Origin: Laburnicola sp. R22_1
Taxonomy: Eukaryota; Ascomycota; Dothideomycetes; Pleosporales; Didymosphaeriaceae
Direction of reading: 5' to 3'
Length of the DNA stretch: 64,000 nucleotides
NCBI GenBank assembly: GCA_014281115.1
Contig: JACONQ010000013.1
Location: 248,001-312,000, forward strand
Below, piece after piece: positions 45,648-57,625 of this stretch. Each line of letters opens with the position of its first letter. Position 1 is the stretch's first letter. A model generated the notes under the pieces. The model was not told the DNA's origin. It was given only the letters and a program-made list of their open reading frames with translations, and made no database searches. The translations under genes and the position numbers were made by a program.

Positions 45648-47801
45648 CTACTCGAAGTCAGTATGGATGCGCTTGCGAGGAGCGTTGCGGTGGTGGACTC
45701 TTACCATATGGCGCGTCAGTGCGTCATTGCGGGAGAAAGTCTTCTCCTCGACGCACAGTGCGCATCGAACCTTTTGCTTGCGCGCGTTGTGAATCGTGTC
45801 TTCGTGCCTAGTGAGATCGTAGGGCCGCGAGAAGATCGTGTTGCAGGGCTTGCCGGTCGTGGGGTTGATTCGCTCGCACTTGTGAGGCCCCGCTTGCGAG
45901 TTGCGCTCCAACAAGGCCGCTGATGTCATACTGGAGCCCATCGATGGTGCAGTGCTGCGATGACCCTCACGCTTGTGCTTTTGCAGCTTCTGCGGAGTTT
46001 CGAAACGCTGCGTGCAGCCATGATAGGTGCATGTGTATGTGCCACTGTCGGCGCTGGAATCGGCGGGCTTCACAAAGCGGTCACTTGACTGACTGCCCGG
46101 CTCGGCGCCTGCCTCGCTGGCGCTGGACTCCATAGACGTGAGATGGGCCGGAAACTCCGGGTTAGACTCGGTTGCAGACGGCATGTTGGATGCAGTGCGG
46201 TATTGTGATGTGGCAAAAGGCAGACCATGTAAATTGGCTTGTATCGATGGGGTTGCAAAAGAGAAAGTCGAAGATGTTTGCGAGGTGCCAGCGACAGATG
46301 CTGGGAAGTTTTGTGAGAACTGCGGAGTCGTCCAGCTGTCTCTTCGGTAAGACTGTCCAGATGTTGTGTCAAAGGTGGATTGGGTGGCGTTTCTATATTG
46401 GTCGCCACCGTTGTATTGGTGGTCGTACTCGCTTGCGCCACCGTCAGGGAACAACGGTACCTTGGACTCATCGTCATCCGGGAAGTCCAACATCGCATCC
46501 TTTGGTGAGATGGTCTTCGGTTCGGCCTCGTCACCCGTCTGCATTTGTGGCTTGATGGCGTAAGCCGCGTCGGCCTCGACCTTCTGCTCACGTGCAGCTG
46601 CAGCAGTGCCGAGTGTGATGCGAGGAGAACCAAAAGAGTCGGTGGTTCGTCGGTAGGGCGAGCTCTGTCGGAAAGGTGAGTCGCCAGGCGACCCTGAATG
46701 CGAAGGCGACCGTGACCGTGCCATCTGTGCTAGCTGCAGCCGATGCTGGACCATGTCGTTGGAGTTGCTGCTGCGCCAGGGCGACAGCAAAGTGTTTGCT
46801 GCCGGTTTAGTCTGAGGTGTCGACTGCGACTGTGAGACGCCATTTGGATCAAACGAGTAGTCGGCAGCTATCTCTGTGTATGTCCGTTCAAATTTGGGAA
46901 TGGGCCGTAGCTCTGGGCCGTCATCGTAAGCAATGAACTGGTTGAACAGCCAAGAGTCAACCTTGCGGAGGGTCTCACCATTTGGGGGAACCTTGAAGTC
47001 CGAATCGTCGCCTTGTGCTGTGTGAGGCGTCGCCGGTGAATCGCGTCCGTAACTTGACACCGACTGCTGCGCCGAGTGTGCGAAGCCTGGTGCCTCCTCT
47101 TCGGCATGGTGTTGGTCCATGAGCAACTGCTCCTTCATCGACATATGAGCGGCCATGGTGGAGTCGATGCCAGTCGAAGTCGGGGTGTAGTTGTTGTAGT
47201 TGCTGGAGCCCATGAAGGAGTCTTGTGTGGGCGTGTGAGTCGGTGTGGGTAGGTGGTTCGTGACATTCGAGAAGGCTCTTGAAGATTCGTCAGCTATGTT
47301 CGATGACTCAACCGCAGCTAAGCGCGATGGCAAATTCTCGGGGAGAGCGACGTACGGGTAACTGGCGGTCTGGCCGACGTTCTGGTACTGCGAGCCTGTA
47401 GAGGTAGAGGCTACCGACGACGCAGACGATGCGCGCTGGTGCGTCCTGCCTGTCTGCAACGACTGGCTGTTGCCAGACAGGTTGTTGCACGCATTCCAGG
47501 TGTCGAGGCCAGCGGTGGCGTTGGTCGGGAGCATCGAGGCCCGCGAGTAGCCCGCTGTGGATTGCGGTACGGGTGTCGACTGCTGCACCCTGATGGTCGG
47601 ATTGAAGTCGTAGGGGCTCGGCATGAACTGGTCGGACGCGAACGTCCGCTGCGACTCGAGGTAGTCGTTGAGGAACTTCTGGTTGTAGAGCTGCTGCGAC
47701 AGTTGGTCGAAGGACAGCTGTTGTGGTGATGTGGGTGACGGGAGTGTAGAGGTAGGGTGGGGGTGGGGTACGTGTTGACGTTTTTGAGGTAGTGCTAACA
47801 T
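45648..47801 (-). CDS. C2H2 zinc-finger transcription factor, Rpn4-like
   Basis: ATG at 47801 (MLALPQKRQHVPHPH); the frame is open 9 codons further but without ATG. The 717-aa protein is mostly disordered, rich in Ser, Gln, Pro and Thr, with an acidic patch (LDFPDDDESKVPLFPD) that could be a degron or activation region. The C-terminal 130 residues hold zinc fingers: CTYHGCTQRFETPQKLQKHK, then CERINPTTGKPCNTIFSRPY followed by DLTRHEDTIH, then CALCVEEKTFSRNDALTRHM. The long-loop finger with FSRPYDLxRH followed by TFSRxDALxRH is the signature of Rpn4-type proteasome-gene regulators. By homology it would activate proteasome genes through PACE elements and be short-lived. A TATAAAG lies about 45 bp upstream. 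Identity as a true Rpn4 orthologue is probable, not proven. Confidence 0.78.
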   Translation of the reverse strand: MLALPQKRQHVPHPHPTSTLPSPTSPQQLSFDQLSQQLYNQKFLNDYLESQRTFASDQFMPSPYDFNPTIRVQQSTPVPQSTAGYSRASMLPTNATAGLDTWNACNNLSGNSQSLQTGRTHQRASSASSVASTSTGSQYQNVGQTASYPYVALPENLPSRLAAVESSNIADESSRAFSNVTNHLPTPTHTPTQDSFMGSSNYNNYTPTSTGIDSTMAAHMSMKEQLLMDQHHAEEEAPGFAHSAQQSVSSYGRDSPATPHTAQGDDSDFKVPPNGETLRKVDSWLFNQFIAYDDGPELRPIPKFERTYTEIAADYSFDPNGVSQSQSTPQTKPAANTLLSPWRSSNSNDMVQHRLQLAQMARSRSPSHSGSPGDSPFRQSSPYRRTTDSFGSPRITLGTAAAAREQKVEADAAYAIKPQMQTGDEAEPKTISPKDAMLDFPDDDESKVPLFPDGGASEYDHQYNGGDQYRNATQSTFDTTSGQSYRRDSWTTPQFSQNFPASVAGTSQTSSTFSFATPSIQANLHGLPFATSQYRTASNMPSATESNPEFPAHLTSMESSASEAGAEPGSQSSDRFVKPADSSADSGTYTCTYHGCTQRFETPQKLQKHKREGHRSTAPSMGSSMTSAALLERNSQAGPHKCERINPTTGKPCNTIFSRPYDLTRHEDTIHNARKQKVRCALCVEEKTFSRNDALTRHMVRVHHRNAPRKRIHTDFE

Positions 47802-47832
47802 AATGTCGGAGAAAAGATGAGGGATCACAGCG

Positions 47833-47852
47833 GGTGGCGAGATCCTTTATAC
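47833..47852 (-). promoter_or_regulatory. Core promoter of the Rpn4-like gene: TATAAAG and PACE-like GGTGGCGA
   Basis: TATAAAGGATC on the minus strand at 47841-47852. Immediately adjacent on the plus strand is GGTGGCGA (about 47833), resembling the PACE core GGTGGCAAA. The resemblance is partial and may be chance. Confidence 0.3.
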
Positions 47853-50800
47853 TAGCAAAGGAGCGAATGTAGGTAGTGTGACTTGGCCAAGAATGGCAGA
47901 CCCTTGATGATGTGATGTAGCGCCAGAAGGCTTTGGAATGCTAAGGATCTGGCTGGCTCAGACGCTCGGAGCTAAGAGTTTTGTAACGGACCGGAACGAT
48001 GGTATAGATTGGTGAGCGAATGTGTTCGGCCTTCCTTCTGGCGCTGAACCTGCGCGGAGACGGACTTCTTTCATAACCGTCGCTCGATGACGCAACCAGC
48101 AGGGGTCTGCCTCCAGTGGGCGACGATCGGCGCCGACTCACCCACAGCTTCTGGAACGACCTCGGGAAGACCCTGAGCACGCTAGCGTGTGACCCTGCAT
48201 ACGGCGGGAGGGCAGTGCACGCATCGGGAGACTGAAGTTTTCATTCGGCTGTTATCCGAAGCATGGAAGCCGCACCCGACAACGCAGCCATGTGCTGCAC
48301 CAAATATACCGAGCAATAGCCGTCGTGCACACCCACACAGGCTTGCAGCGTGCTGCGTCTCAACGTCGCTTAGCTTAGCAAGCGAGCCTCTCGGACGGCC
48401 CCGGACAGCACAAGCGTCCGCAAGATAGGCGAGCCCCAGCACCTGTGGGCGTAACTCCTTCACGGAATGGACGTGTGCGTCTGGATGGCGCTTTGCACGG
48501 CCACGAGCGAACAAAGAAACGATAAAGCCATAGTCGCGGCCTGACTGAGTCACATGCCCTGGCGCGTGACCTGTCTTCTTCTTCTTTGATGTGTATTGGA
48601 CACGTTGACCCCTTCAGCTCATTGTTCGGTATAATGGATGGACGCGCAATGCAGACTATCGAATGGGTATTGCCGGATGAACAATCGTTAGCTGAGGCCA
48701 GTGGCCACCAGTGATGCATTGATGGACGGTACTGTACCACATGCCTGCGGTGTCCTCTGGGCCCTGCAACCGCGACCCGGTGTACAGACTGCTGGGAGAC
48801 ACGGAAAACTCTGCATCCAAGCATAAGGCCCAACATCGAAGTTACAGCGTGTAGACGTGTCGCAGCCGCTAGCCGTATAAAAATCTAGAAGTGCCGTCGC
48901 AACGTGGGTGGAGAAAATTTTTCCTGGTAGGGCAGGTCCAGCCCCGAGGACGATTGGCCGACGTCTTTCAGGGTCCATTGTGTAATCGCGGAGAGGCCGA
49001 AAGAAGCAGTCGCATTGCATTGCACAGCCACTGTCACTGCCACGTCTCTAGCCACACTCGTCTACGGCCCGAGCGCTCCAAAGCACAGTTCTACTGCCTT
49101 CTACACACTGTACTTTGGAACCGATGCTCTACCTAGTACGAGGTAGAAGGCAGCAGGCTTGCTCAAATTACTCGAAATTTGGAATAAACTCTTGACCGGG
49201 CAGACCTGCTTGAAATTGCCAAGCACAGTGTTGTCCTTGGCTTGCTGTTATGACATCACCGACCTTCTACCTCGGGAATAACAATCACTCCAGTCCTGTA
49301 TGCAACTGTGCAACCAGTTTCATGTTTGTTAATCATTCTATAAATGTACGGCGGACAGCTTTCGTGCAAGCCGCATGTCCACTCCCTGATCCCCGCCAAA
49401 TCATCTGGATAGGCATCGCTAACATATTTTCAATATTAGACATCTTCAACGGCTGTGGGCCTTCTAGCAGGGACCGGCAGTACCCTAGCGTCATCGTGCC
49501 CCAAGCGTGGGATGATAAGATGCCAGGGCAGAGGCAGAGCGGGGCTCCCAACCCGCAACAACGATCTTTTCTGGGGAATTCAGGATGCCGATCATGACGC
49601 CCCTATGCCTCATTCCTCGACTCGTCCTGCAACTGTCGCGGCACCGTCACGCTGGATTTTCCATCATGACACTGCCATTTTCGTTGGCCATCTTTCTATT
49701 CTCAACTGCTGCTCTTGGCGGACTGGTGTTGTGTAAGTGCTAACGCAGGGCTGCCGTGCTCTCGTGCCGATGATATTGCGCATATGCAGGGCAAGTGGCG
49801 AAGATCCTGCAACCCAAGCCCTACTCAACGTTTGCATGGCTTGATGCATGACTTGGTCAAACAAAAACGTGTTTGATCCTGCTTCGGCGTCTCGCCGGCG
49901 CATCTGCAGCTTCTGTCTCTTCATTTGGAGATGAGTGGTACAGCTTGGCTCAGGCTGGAGACTGCACCCGTAATCGCACGGTGGGGTGGACTTTCCGACA
50001 CATGTTAAGGAACTTGGCCTCGAACAGGGCATCTACGGCATCTACGGCATATACGCGGCTTAAGTTCGGCCGTTGCCTACATGCATTGCAGTGATGGCGC
50101 TACCACTAGCTGAAAAATTCGTCGACGGGTAGGGCTGTGGCTGTGTAGCTCGGCTCGCTCTACGCTTCCATTCGACTAACTCCGCGCCCCTTACTCATTT
50201 CTTCTCTCCGCTTACTCCTGCACGACATCAGTCTATCGGCAGGCCATCGCATGCCGTATTAACCCGACGTCTGCACCCGTCGCGACCAACTACCGTTCTC
50301 GCCACCGCGAGGCTGAGCCGAGCTGACGACTACCTACCTGCTATGAATCCCAGGTCGTGTAACTCAGCTCCTGGGCGCTGCCTTCACAATAATGCTGGTG
50401 CCGACTGTAACCACACCGCAGGTAGGCTAATTTAGGGCAAGTAGTGGCTACCATATGAGATCTCGTTAATCTGGGGTACCCGTCAGCTCCCGTCGCCCCA
50501 CGTGGACCCACGACGCCGCCGGTGAGAAGGACCCGCGGGCCTTAGTCACCGGTGATCCAAGGGCGGTGAGTCTGCGGCGGTCTGGATGCATCAGATCGTG
50601 GATTTCTAGCCTCAATCCGAGCTATCGTATGAGCTGATGAGTAAATATAGACATCCTATCAGCTACTCCTGAAGCCTACAAGAACGATATTGTTCACGTC
50701 TTTAGGTACCGTTCCCTTATGGCAGGTATGACTACGGTGGGAAAGTCGCACAAGACCTGCCCATGTTACCGGGCGGTCAAAATTTGCTGAATGTAATGTG

Positions 50801-52581
50801 TCAGCACCCAAAATAGTGGATCTGTGTCTCTCGGTGCCGCTCCCGCCGCCCTGGCGATCAGCATTGCGATCAGCCGAGCTTAAAGGCACGTCGACGTGCC
50901 GATGTGGCACTTTCGGCAGCGAGCATGCATAGAGTCGTCAGCTTCGTATGTCTACGTAGCTTCATTAGATCTGCACTGTTTGATGTGTCGTCTTGAACGG
51001 TCAAGATTGTGGCACGACAAACCAAACGTATGAGAAAGGATTAACAACGAACCGTTTCGTGGTTGGTCACAACCGTTGAACCACATCATCTATAAATATT
51101 GGAAGTGATGTGTGCGCACATCTGACTCGGACGAAGACGGTAGCTATAGCTTCAGGGTTAACATGAGGCAGCGACTCCTAACTTAGTGACTCGTATAGTC
51201 GGCCATGTGTATCTAGGTTGACTGATTTTCCACACTTTTTGACTTCTACTACACAGTTTAATCAGTCTCGGAAACATAAAGACGGATCGTAGCTGCGGAG
51301 CCGCGAGCCACCCGCCTGTTATATTTGAGCTGAGCCTCTGGGCCTACGTACCCTTCCAGTTCACAAGGTCGGAGAGCGAATCAAGCCATCTTACACTCAG
51401 AGATTCTGTTGCTGCATCCACTATGGCAAACGCAATGAGAATAGTAGGTAATTAGGTAGTGTTGATGACCTGTAGTTTGATGTGAAATAGGGCATGAGCA
51501 TGCATTACTGCCAATTGTGCCATACACCTTCGCAGACTTGGATTCGGTGTTAGAGTATCTTTCTCTCGCAGCTGGGTCCTATCCAAATTCTTGATCATAA
51601 GGAACTTCACTATAAGGTTATGCCTGTGCCTGTGATGAAGAGTTTATTTGAAAATATGCGAAAATACTGAAAAAGGATTGGAGTTGTTGCTTCCTATGTG
51701 GAAACAGAATGGTGGGCAAAGACGATCTACGAGTTCACTGGAGTGAAGTAATTTGTTAAGTTCAGTAAATTTTCAATGTGGGAAAATGCGTTGGTCACCA
51801 TTTCTTGCTTCAATGTTGCTGAGAAAAGGCGTCGTAGTTTCTTCATAAGAACATCGCATGTTAGTTCAAAGTGTTTTGATCTAAAAGCGGTTAATGAAAG
51901 TGGTTAATTAAGTGGTTGATCGTAGAAGAAGCGGACACGCTTTGAACAATTTAAACTATAGTTAATAACTTTATACCTAATGTAAAAGAAGAAGCTTGTC
52001 GTATCTCTGGGTATTCGCTAAAGGACTATTTTGTCATTAGTATAGTTTTCCAGGTTAGATGCTCTATAAGCAATTCTGCCATTCTCTCTGCTTCTCATTC
52101 CTAGTATTTTGTTTTGAGGGCAACTGCAACGCACTACAATAGAATGAGTGTTATTGTGATACTGTTTAACTTTGCTGGATACCAACGTCAACGTATCGAC
52201 CAGCAAGGGAGCTGCTCGAATTCTTCAGCATTCAACAAATTTGCGGAGTAACCACAGGCAAGAACAGAAAACAGATGTTATTGTCTTTCAAACTGAGTGA
52301 TAACGCATAATCCCCTATCAAACTTGAATGTTCTTTCCCCACAAGTGTACCGGTGCCGTGGCAGTCGGGTTGCAGTGTCACACGCGGTGTACCTTCGGTA
52401 CATCGCCACGCTAACCCAAAACAAAACACGGGGTCCACAACGTCATCAGCTGCACGCACCACGCAAAGCTCCCACGACGAAGCAGCACGCGTCCCCCACC
52501 GCCCGAAAGCCACCATTTCCCCTCCACGCATCGCCTTCCTCCCCCACTCCACCCCAAAACACACTACACCCCAACTCCAGG
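47853..52581. other. 4.7-kb region without a recognised gene
   Basis: GC-balanced to 51 kb, then more AT-rich. Several frames of 70-150 codons exist on both strands (for example 48182-48553, 48375-48836, 49250-49597) but overlap in conflicting registers, have irregular composition and show no domain or convincing exon chain. The region contains no obvious transposon or RIP flattening. It may hold regulatory DNA or a non-coding transcript. Confidence 0.45.
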
Positions 52582-53268
52582 ATGGCAACCTCCCGCCTCC
52601 GCCGCACCTTCGCCTACCCCACCGAATCCGACGACGAAGACACCATAGAAAACGGAATCGGTACACCCTCCCCTCCCCCTCCCGCCACACCACCCAACTA
52701 ACGCCCCACCGCAGACCAACCCTCCCTCCTCCGCACCCTCAAAACCCACGACACCCACACAACCTCAACCTACACCACCCTCCTCCTGCTCCTCCCGCTG
52801 CTCCCCCTCCTCGCGCACACGCCCCTCCTCCTCCGCACATCGACTTTCATCCCCGCCATCGCAGCGATGACGAGTCTCCTAGCGAGCGCGTACGCCCTGT
52901 ATTTCCTGCCGTTACCACCTGTCAAAGTGAGTATAATCAATGCCGCGGAGCTGAAAGATGTGGGGAAGGGAAAAGCGGCAGGTGGGGATGGACAAGAGGC
53001 GAAGGCAACGAGGAAGCATGTGCCGTATATTTCGGATGATGTGGCGGAGATACTGGCGCGGTATATCGTCCCCGTGAACAGCGCGTTGTGCGCGGTACTC
53101 GCGGTGGTTGAGCTATGGCAGGGACGCACGTGGGGGGAGGGTATGATGGTAGGAGGGGGGTATTTACCCGGGCTTATTTTGGTGGTGGTGTTGTGGGCGC
53201 GGCGGGAGTTACGTGTTATGGATATGAGTGAGCTGGAGAGGTTGACCGATCGGATGAAAGGGACGTAG
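52582..53268 (+). CDS. Small multi-pass membrane protein, 210 aa, function unknown
   Basis: Exons 52582-52660 and 52715-53268 with a 54-nt intron (GTACAC, CAACTAACG branch-like, GCAG) total 633 nt. The cytosolic-looking N-terminus is acidic (YPTESDDEDTIENG). Four hydrophobic segments follow: TTLLLLLPLLPLLAHTPLLL, IAAMTSLLASAYALYFLPL, IVPVNSALCAVLAVVELW and YLPGLILVVVLWARRE. A loop between helices 2 and 3 contains KHVPYISDDVAEILARY. It resembles conserved but uncharacterised fungal membrane proteins; I cannot name it. It converges with shugoshin (349 bp between stops). Confidence 0.78.
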
Positions 53269-53616
53269 CGGGGAGCACTTGCGATGCGACTGAGGCAGGT
53301 GAAGATGGTTGTTTATTCAAATGATACCCAAGAATACAGTAATTTCAGACTAGAGCTTCCGTGCTCTGAGCTGGTGGCGGGGTATGATGCGCCCAACGCC
53401 GTCGCTATGAGAAGTACACACTGCGGCCATTCAAGTTCGACGCTGTCATGAAGACATCTAAAAATACCGGATCCATCTGCCGTCCAAAGTCCGATGCACA
53501 AGGCGAGCCTTGAAAATCGTCAAGCATCACGGAAGCACGACCTGCAGTGCCTGGCTTCATCCAAGACCAAACACAATGAGCTCCTACCAAGAAAGAGATC
53601 TTGCATTCAACAGGTA

Positions 53617-56049
53617 TCACACCATCATACTCTTCCGCCTACTCGCCGCCCGCTCCGCCCTCGACCCCGACCCCTCGTTTTCGACTTTCGCTTTCAGGTC
53701 CGTACTGCTTCCGCTTGATGGCAGCGCACTCGTCCGTCTATCCCTCTCTTTTGCCGCTGCCCGCGCTGCCATGGTAGATTTGGCTAAGCCTGACGTGTTC
53801 GTGCTCGCGCTCGCGCTCCTGATCCCACCACTAGCGGTCCTCTTATGTGCAGCCGGCAAAGCGCTGTCGGCCTTGGAGAACGATTCAATTTTATAGTCCT
53901 CCGTAGCTGCTGATGCCGGAACGGAAGAGTGGCGGCGCGCTGAGCGGGCTGCGTTCGCAAGATTGACGCGAGGGCGCGAAGTTGTAGCAGGCGCTACAGC
54001 CGGCGGAGAAGACTCGTTGAAGTCAAAGATGGCCATATCGGCCTCTGGCTCCGCAATCTGTATCCGCGACCTAGAGTCCTTGCTTTGTTGTGGTCGCGAT
54101 TCTTCTGTCAACTCTTTTGCAGACGAAGTGCTTGTAGACGTGAGTGACTTCCGTTTCGCCGTCTCTATCATCGCCGAGATCGCATGGGATGCCGCGGCGG
54201 AATTCAACTTCGGCGGGTCTGGTTTCGCGTCCGGGAATCCTTCTTTTCGATCCAGCTTTTGCCGAAGCGGACTTCCTGCTTCACCATCATCCCCACCCTG
54301 CCGACCATCTACAGATCCCATGGGCTTCCACGCAGAATCGTCCGGCTCCTGCTTGATGGTAACTTTCCCAGACGTAAAAGGAGCAATTTCCGGGTCCACA
54401 CTTGTTCTTCGATGGTGATCGAACTGGACGGCATCCACCAATTCATTTCCGGGACGGCGCATCTTCGTATTCAAACTTGGCTCTTTATAGCTCACTTGCG
54501 GACGTGCACGTCGAGATGGACGGCCAACAATGCCAGTCTGACTCATCAAATTCAGATCCCCTGGAGGTGGCGTGTCTTTCGACTCAGGTCGTGATGTGGA
54601 CGGTTCCGTAGAGGGCGGAGAGAAAATTTCCTCGGCGGCAGGCGTCTTTGGTGGCAGAGAGTCGAGGTGGATCTCCGTAGGAGGAATGGGTTCAAGCATC
54701 GCCTCAGGCGGAGACAGCTCTGGCTCGCCTTTTCGTGATATAGTCAAACGGGCGCGACCGCGCTTAGGTGCTAGCTTCTGTTCGGGCTTCTCTGGCTTCT
54801 CTGGCGCGGAAGAGCGTTGCTTCTTCGGCGAGAGGACGGGATCCGTGTTGACGGATTCTGAAGATGTTTAGTACGCGAACACATCATGTTCCGATAACAG
54901 ATACGTACTGCTTCCAAGGATTGGTCTTCGAGGAGACTGTGGCCGGGATTCTTCGTTCAAGTCTTGGTCTTCGGCAGGCGCAATTGTGTTGCGACGACTA
55001 AACGTGAAGGGCTGGGCTTGATTCTGTCCCTTGTCTTCGTCCTCTTGGACATTGAACTTTCGTTTTGCACCTGTTTTCATAGTCCTTACTGGCGCCTCAT
55101 CTGCTTCTTCTGGGGGCGACTCAAACAGTGACACCCGTCGGATGTTAGCCTTCGGTCCACTCTCTCTTCGTTTCCTCCTTGTTTCAAGGTTCGTTGGAAG
55201 TGCTGGCTCGTCGTCCCCAGCTGGTTGTTCGGGTGGATCTTCAGCAGATGGGCTGGGGTTGAACGCGATCGGGTCCTCGTTTTCGAATCGCGAGACTGGC
55301 GGAGGTCCAATGTCCGGCGACTGGCTGTCCTGATCATCGAGGATCCCCTGCAGTTCATCCGCACTGCTCCTTGTTAGCAATGTCTTCCACTGAATAAGTT
55401 TCTCTTGTTTCCTTCTAATAATTGGCCATGGGTATAAGAAAAGACACGAACGTACTTCATAGACATCCTCGGATAGAAGTTCCCCTCCACAATTGTCGGC
55501 AACATAGCATTCTCCACCTCCTGCAACCCCAAGGCACTCCTCCATTGTCGCTCTTCCGGGCTCCTCCTCGTCGCTGTACTCCCGCTCTTGCATCGCTGAC
55601 TACTTCCTCGCTCGTTCAGTTGTCCTAGCTCTGCGACTAGCCCGCCGAGCTCCTGGATCTTGACCTCTAGTTGGCTTTTGACGGTATCAATGGTAGAGAA
55701 CGAAGGGGCGTGCGCTTGTGCTTCGAGTGTGTTCTGCAGTTGGATGACCTGTTCGCGTAGCGAGAGATTATCGGCGGCAAGGCGCGAGCAGTCGTTCTCG
55801 AGAGTGCGGATGCGGATCGATTGTTGTGAATTTATCCTTTTCGTCCCGTTAGCTTTGCGACAGCAACACGCCTGGGGATAGCAAACTCACTTTGCCAGCT
55901 CGCGATTCTGTCTCAGGAACCTGCGTTTGACTGCCAGTCCTAATGTCAGCTGGTGTCTCTACCAGCGCTCAGCGACAAAACAACTCACCCGCATCGAGCG
56001 TCTCCGTAGACGGCGCGGGCGCAACAGGCGGCTCGTTCAAGCGCGCCAT
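53617..56049 (-). CDS. sgo1: Shugoshin, centromeric cohesin protector
   Basis: Exons 56049-55989, 55930-55891, 55836-55456, 55363-54909 and 54857-53617 total 2,178 nt and 725 aa. The N-terminal part is the shugoshin coiled coil that binds PP2A (VKRRFLRQNRELAK, then IRIRTLENDCSRLAADNLSL). The diagnostic C-terminal SGO motif that binds phosphorylated histone H2A is present (RPSRRARPQVSYKEPSLNTK, MRRPG). The remainder is disordered and Ser/Pro/Glu-rich. Shugoshin protects cohesin from separase and recruits PP2A at centromeres. All four introns are 51-92 nt, GT-AG. It is divergent from the DASH subunit gene. Confidence 0.9.
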
Positions 56050-56351
56050 ACGCGTATGGTAGGATAAAGTGATGTGTAAGTAATGTGTCCAAAGGCTCGA
56101 TATGTGCGATGGTTATAGTTGGCCGTCCGTGTCTGTGTGGTTCGTTGTTGCCGCGTCGTCATGCGATATTGTGATTCCAAAACTTTGTTTACCATAGCAA
56201 CCGCGCGCTAGCCCAAGCCGTGGTCCCTGCGCCTGTCCCCGACTCGAGTGCGGGACGCGAAGAAAGCGCCCAGCACCCACTTCACGACTCCAAAGACGAC
56301 TATAGAGTAGGATACACTGCGATTCTTCGATTTGGATCCGCGTCAGACGAA
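56050..56351. promoter_or_regulatory. Shared divergent promoter of shugoshin and Dad2
   Basis: 302 bp separate the two start codons (56049 minus, 56352 plus). An in-frame extension of the Dad2 reading frame back to 56220 lacks an ATG and is not taken as coding. No obvious TATA or MluI-box (ACGCGT) was found; CGCGC-rich runs occur near 56040 and 56200. Confidence 0.6.
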
Positions 56352-56926
56352 ATGGCCTACCCGACGCGCACGCTGCCCTCGCATATCCGCAGCCAGTCCA
56401 GCTCGTTCGGCGGCTCGCAGTCCGCCGGCCAGTCGCCCGTCCTGCTCGCCCGCATCGCTGAGAAGAAGGCCGAGCTGGCAAATCTGAAGGACCTCCAGGC
56501 TCTCAGCGCCGGCCTCGCAGACCAGATGCAGATGCTGGCGGAGAAACTGACGACGCTGTCCGACGGCACAGAAGGTACGTCGTGCGCCCCCGCATACCGT
56601 CTCCGCGCGTCGTGGAGGGCCAGCATAGGAACCAAGTGGCAGTGTTGACATGTGTCGCATCCAGCGGTTGCAGCCGTGCTGTCAAATTGGCACAACGTGT
56701 TGCGCGCGATAAACATGGCGTCCAGTAAGTATCCTTGCATCCGAACACTCACTCTATGCGGGAAGCTGATTTGCGCGCAGCCAAACTCCCCAGGCCGAAA
56801 GAAGATGAAGATGCAGACAAGAAGTCCGAGACCGAGCCCCCGCTTCCCCAGACTCTCGTTCGCATTCCGACGCAGCATGCTCCTGCACTGCTGCCCCAAG
56901 CGAACCCGGACAGCGCAGCTGATTGA
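56352..56926 (+). CDS. dad2: DASH complex subunit Dad2
   Basis: Exons 56352-56574, 56665-56724 and 56781-56926 total 429 nt and 142 aa. Family blocks are LLARIAEKKAELANLKDLQA, MLAEKLTTLSDGTE, AVAAVLSNWHNVLRAINMAS and LPQTLVRIPTQHAPAL. The DASH/Dam1 complex forms rings on kinetochore microtubules and couples chromosomes to depolymerising ends; it is fungus-specific. The first exon encodes the coiled-coil part; the middle 60-nt exon encodes exactly the conserved SNWHNVLRAIN helix. Length is usual for the family in filamentous fungi. It shares its upstream region with shugoshin. Confidence 0.92.
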
Positions 56927-57625
56927 ATGGGCGGCGCAGCTCTACGCATTCTTGACGCCGAAAGCCTGATTCAGATTACCACTCCGGGAACCGTATCGTC
57001 CTTGAAGAGCCTAGGCCGCGTCGCGAGCTGTATGCTTGCTTGGTCCATCAGCTCATGAGGGCGAGCCTGTCATCACTCTGTGGAGTCAGGCCGCGATGCA
57101 GCAGGAGAATGCAAATCAGCTCTACAGCGGGTATTCATTGGCTATAAGTATGAGAAAAATTTGCTATAGGCGAAATGGACCGCTCGAGCCGCAAGTATCG
57201 TGGACCTCATTGGGGGAGTAGAAAAGAGAAGCAACCCGATGGACTAGTGGATAGACTAGTGGGGTAGTCAGGCGTCGTATGCCAGGGTCAGATCAATTGG
57301 TCCTGGAGGAAGAGTGACAATTCTCTGAATGCAATTGGCTATGCTATCTACATACAGATGAACGTCGTCCTATACAAGCTACCGCCCCTACCGATGCTTT
57401 TGCCAACACGAAACACAATATACCAAATAATAACCTAAGACAATATGCAGACAGGCTCCGCTCGCAATTCCGTAAATCGTCAGAGAAACGCCAGGCTCCA
57501 CGCTGAATACGTAAAGTTCGAATCTAGTCACCCTCGAATATGGTGAGCAGTCCATAAACTCTTCGATGTCATCAAATGCTCGTTTCGGTCGTTGGGGTCA
57601 TCCCATCATTTGCGGCAGTATTGTC
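56927..57625. other. Intergenic between convergent Dad2 and Ypi1 genes
   Basis: About 700 bp of 3' flanks. No gene recognised. Confidence 0.45.
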
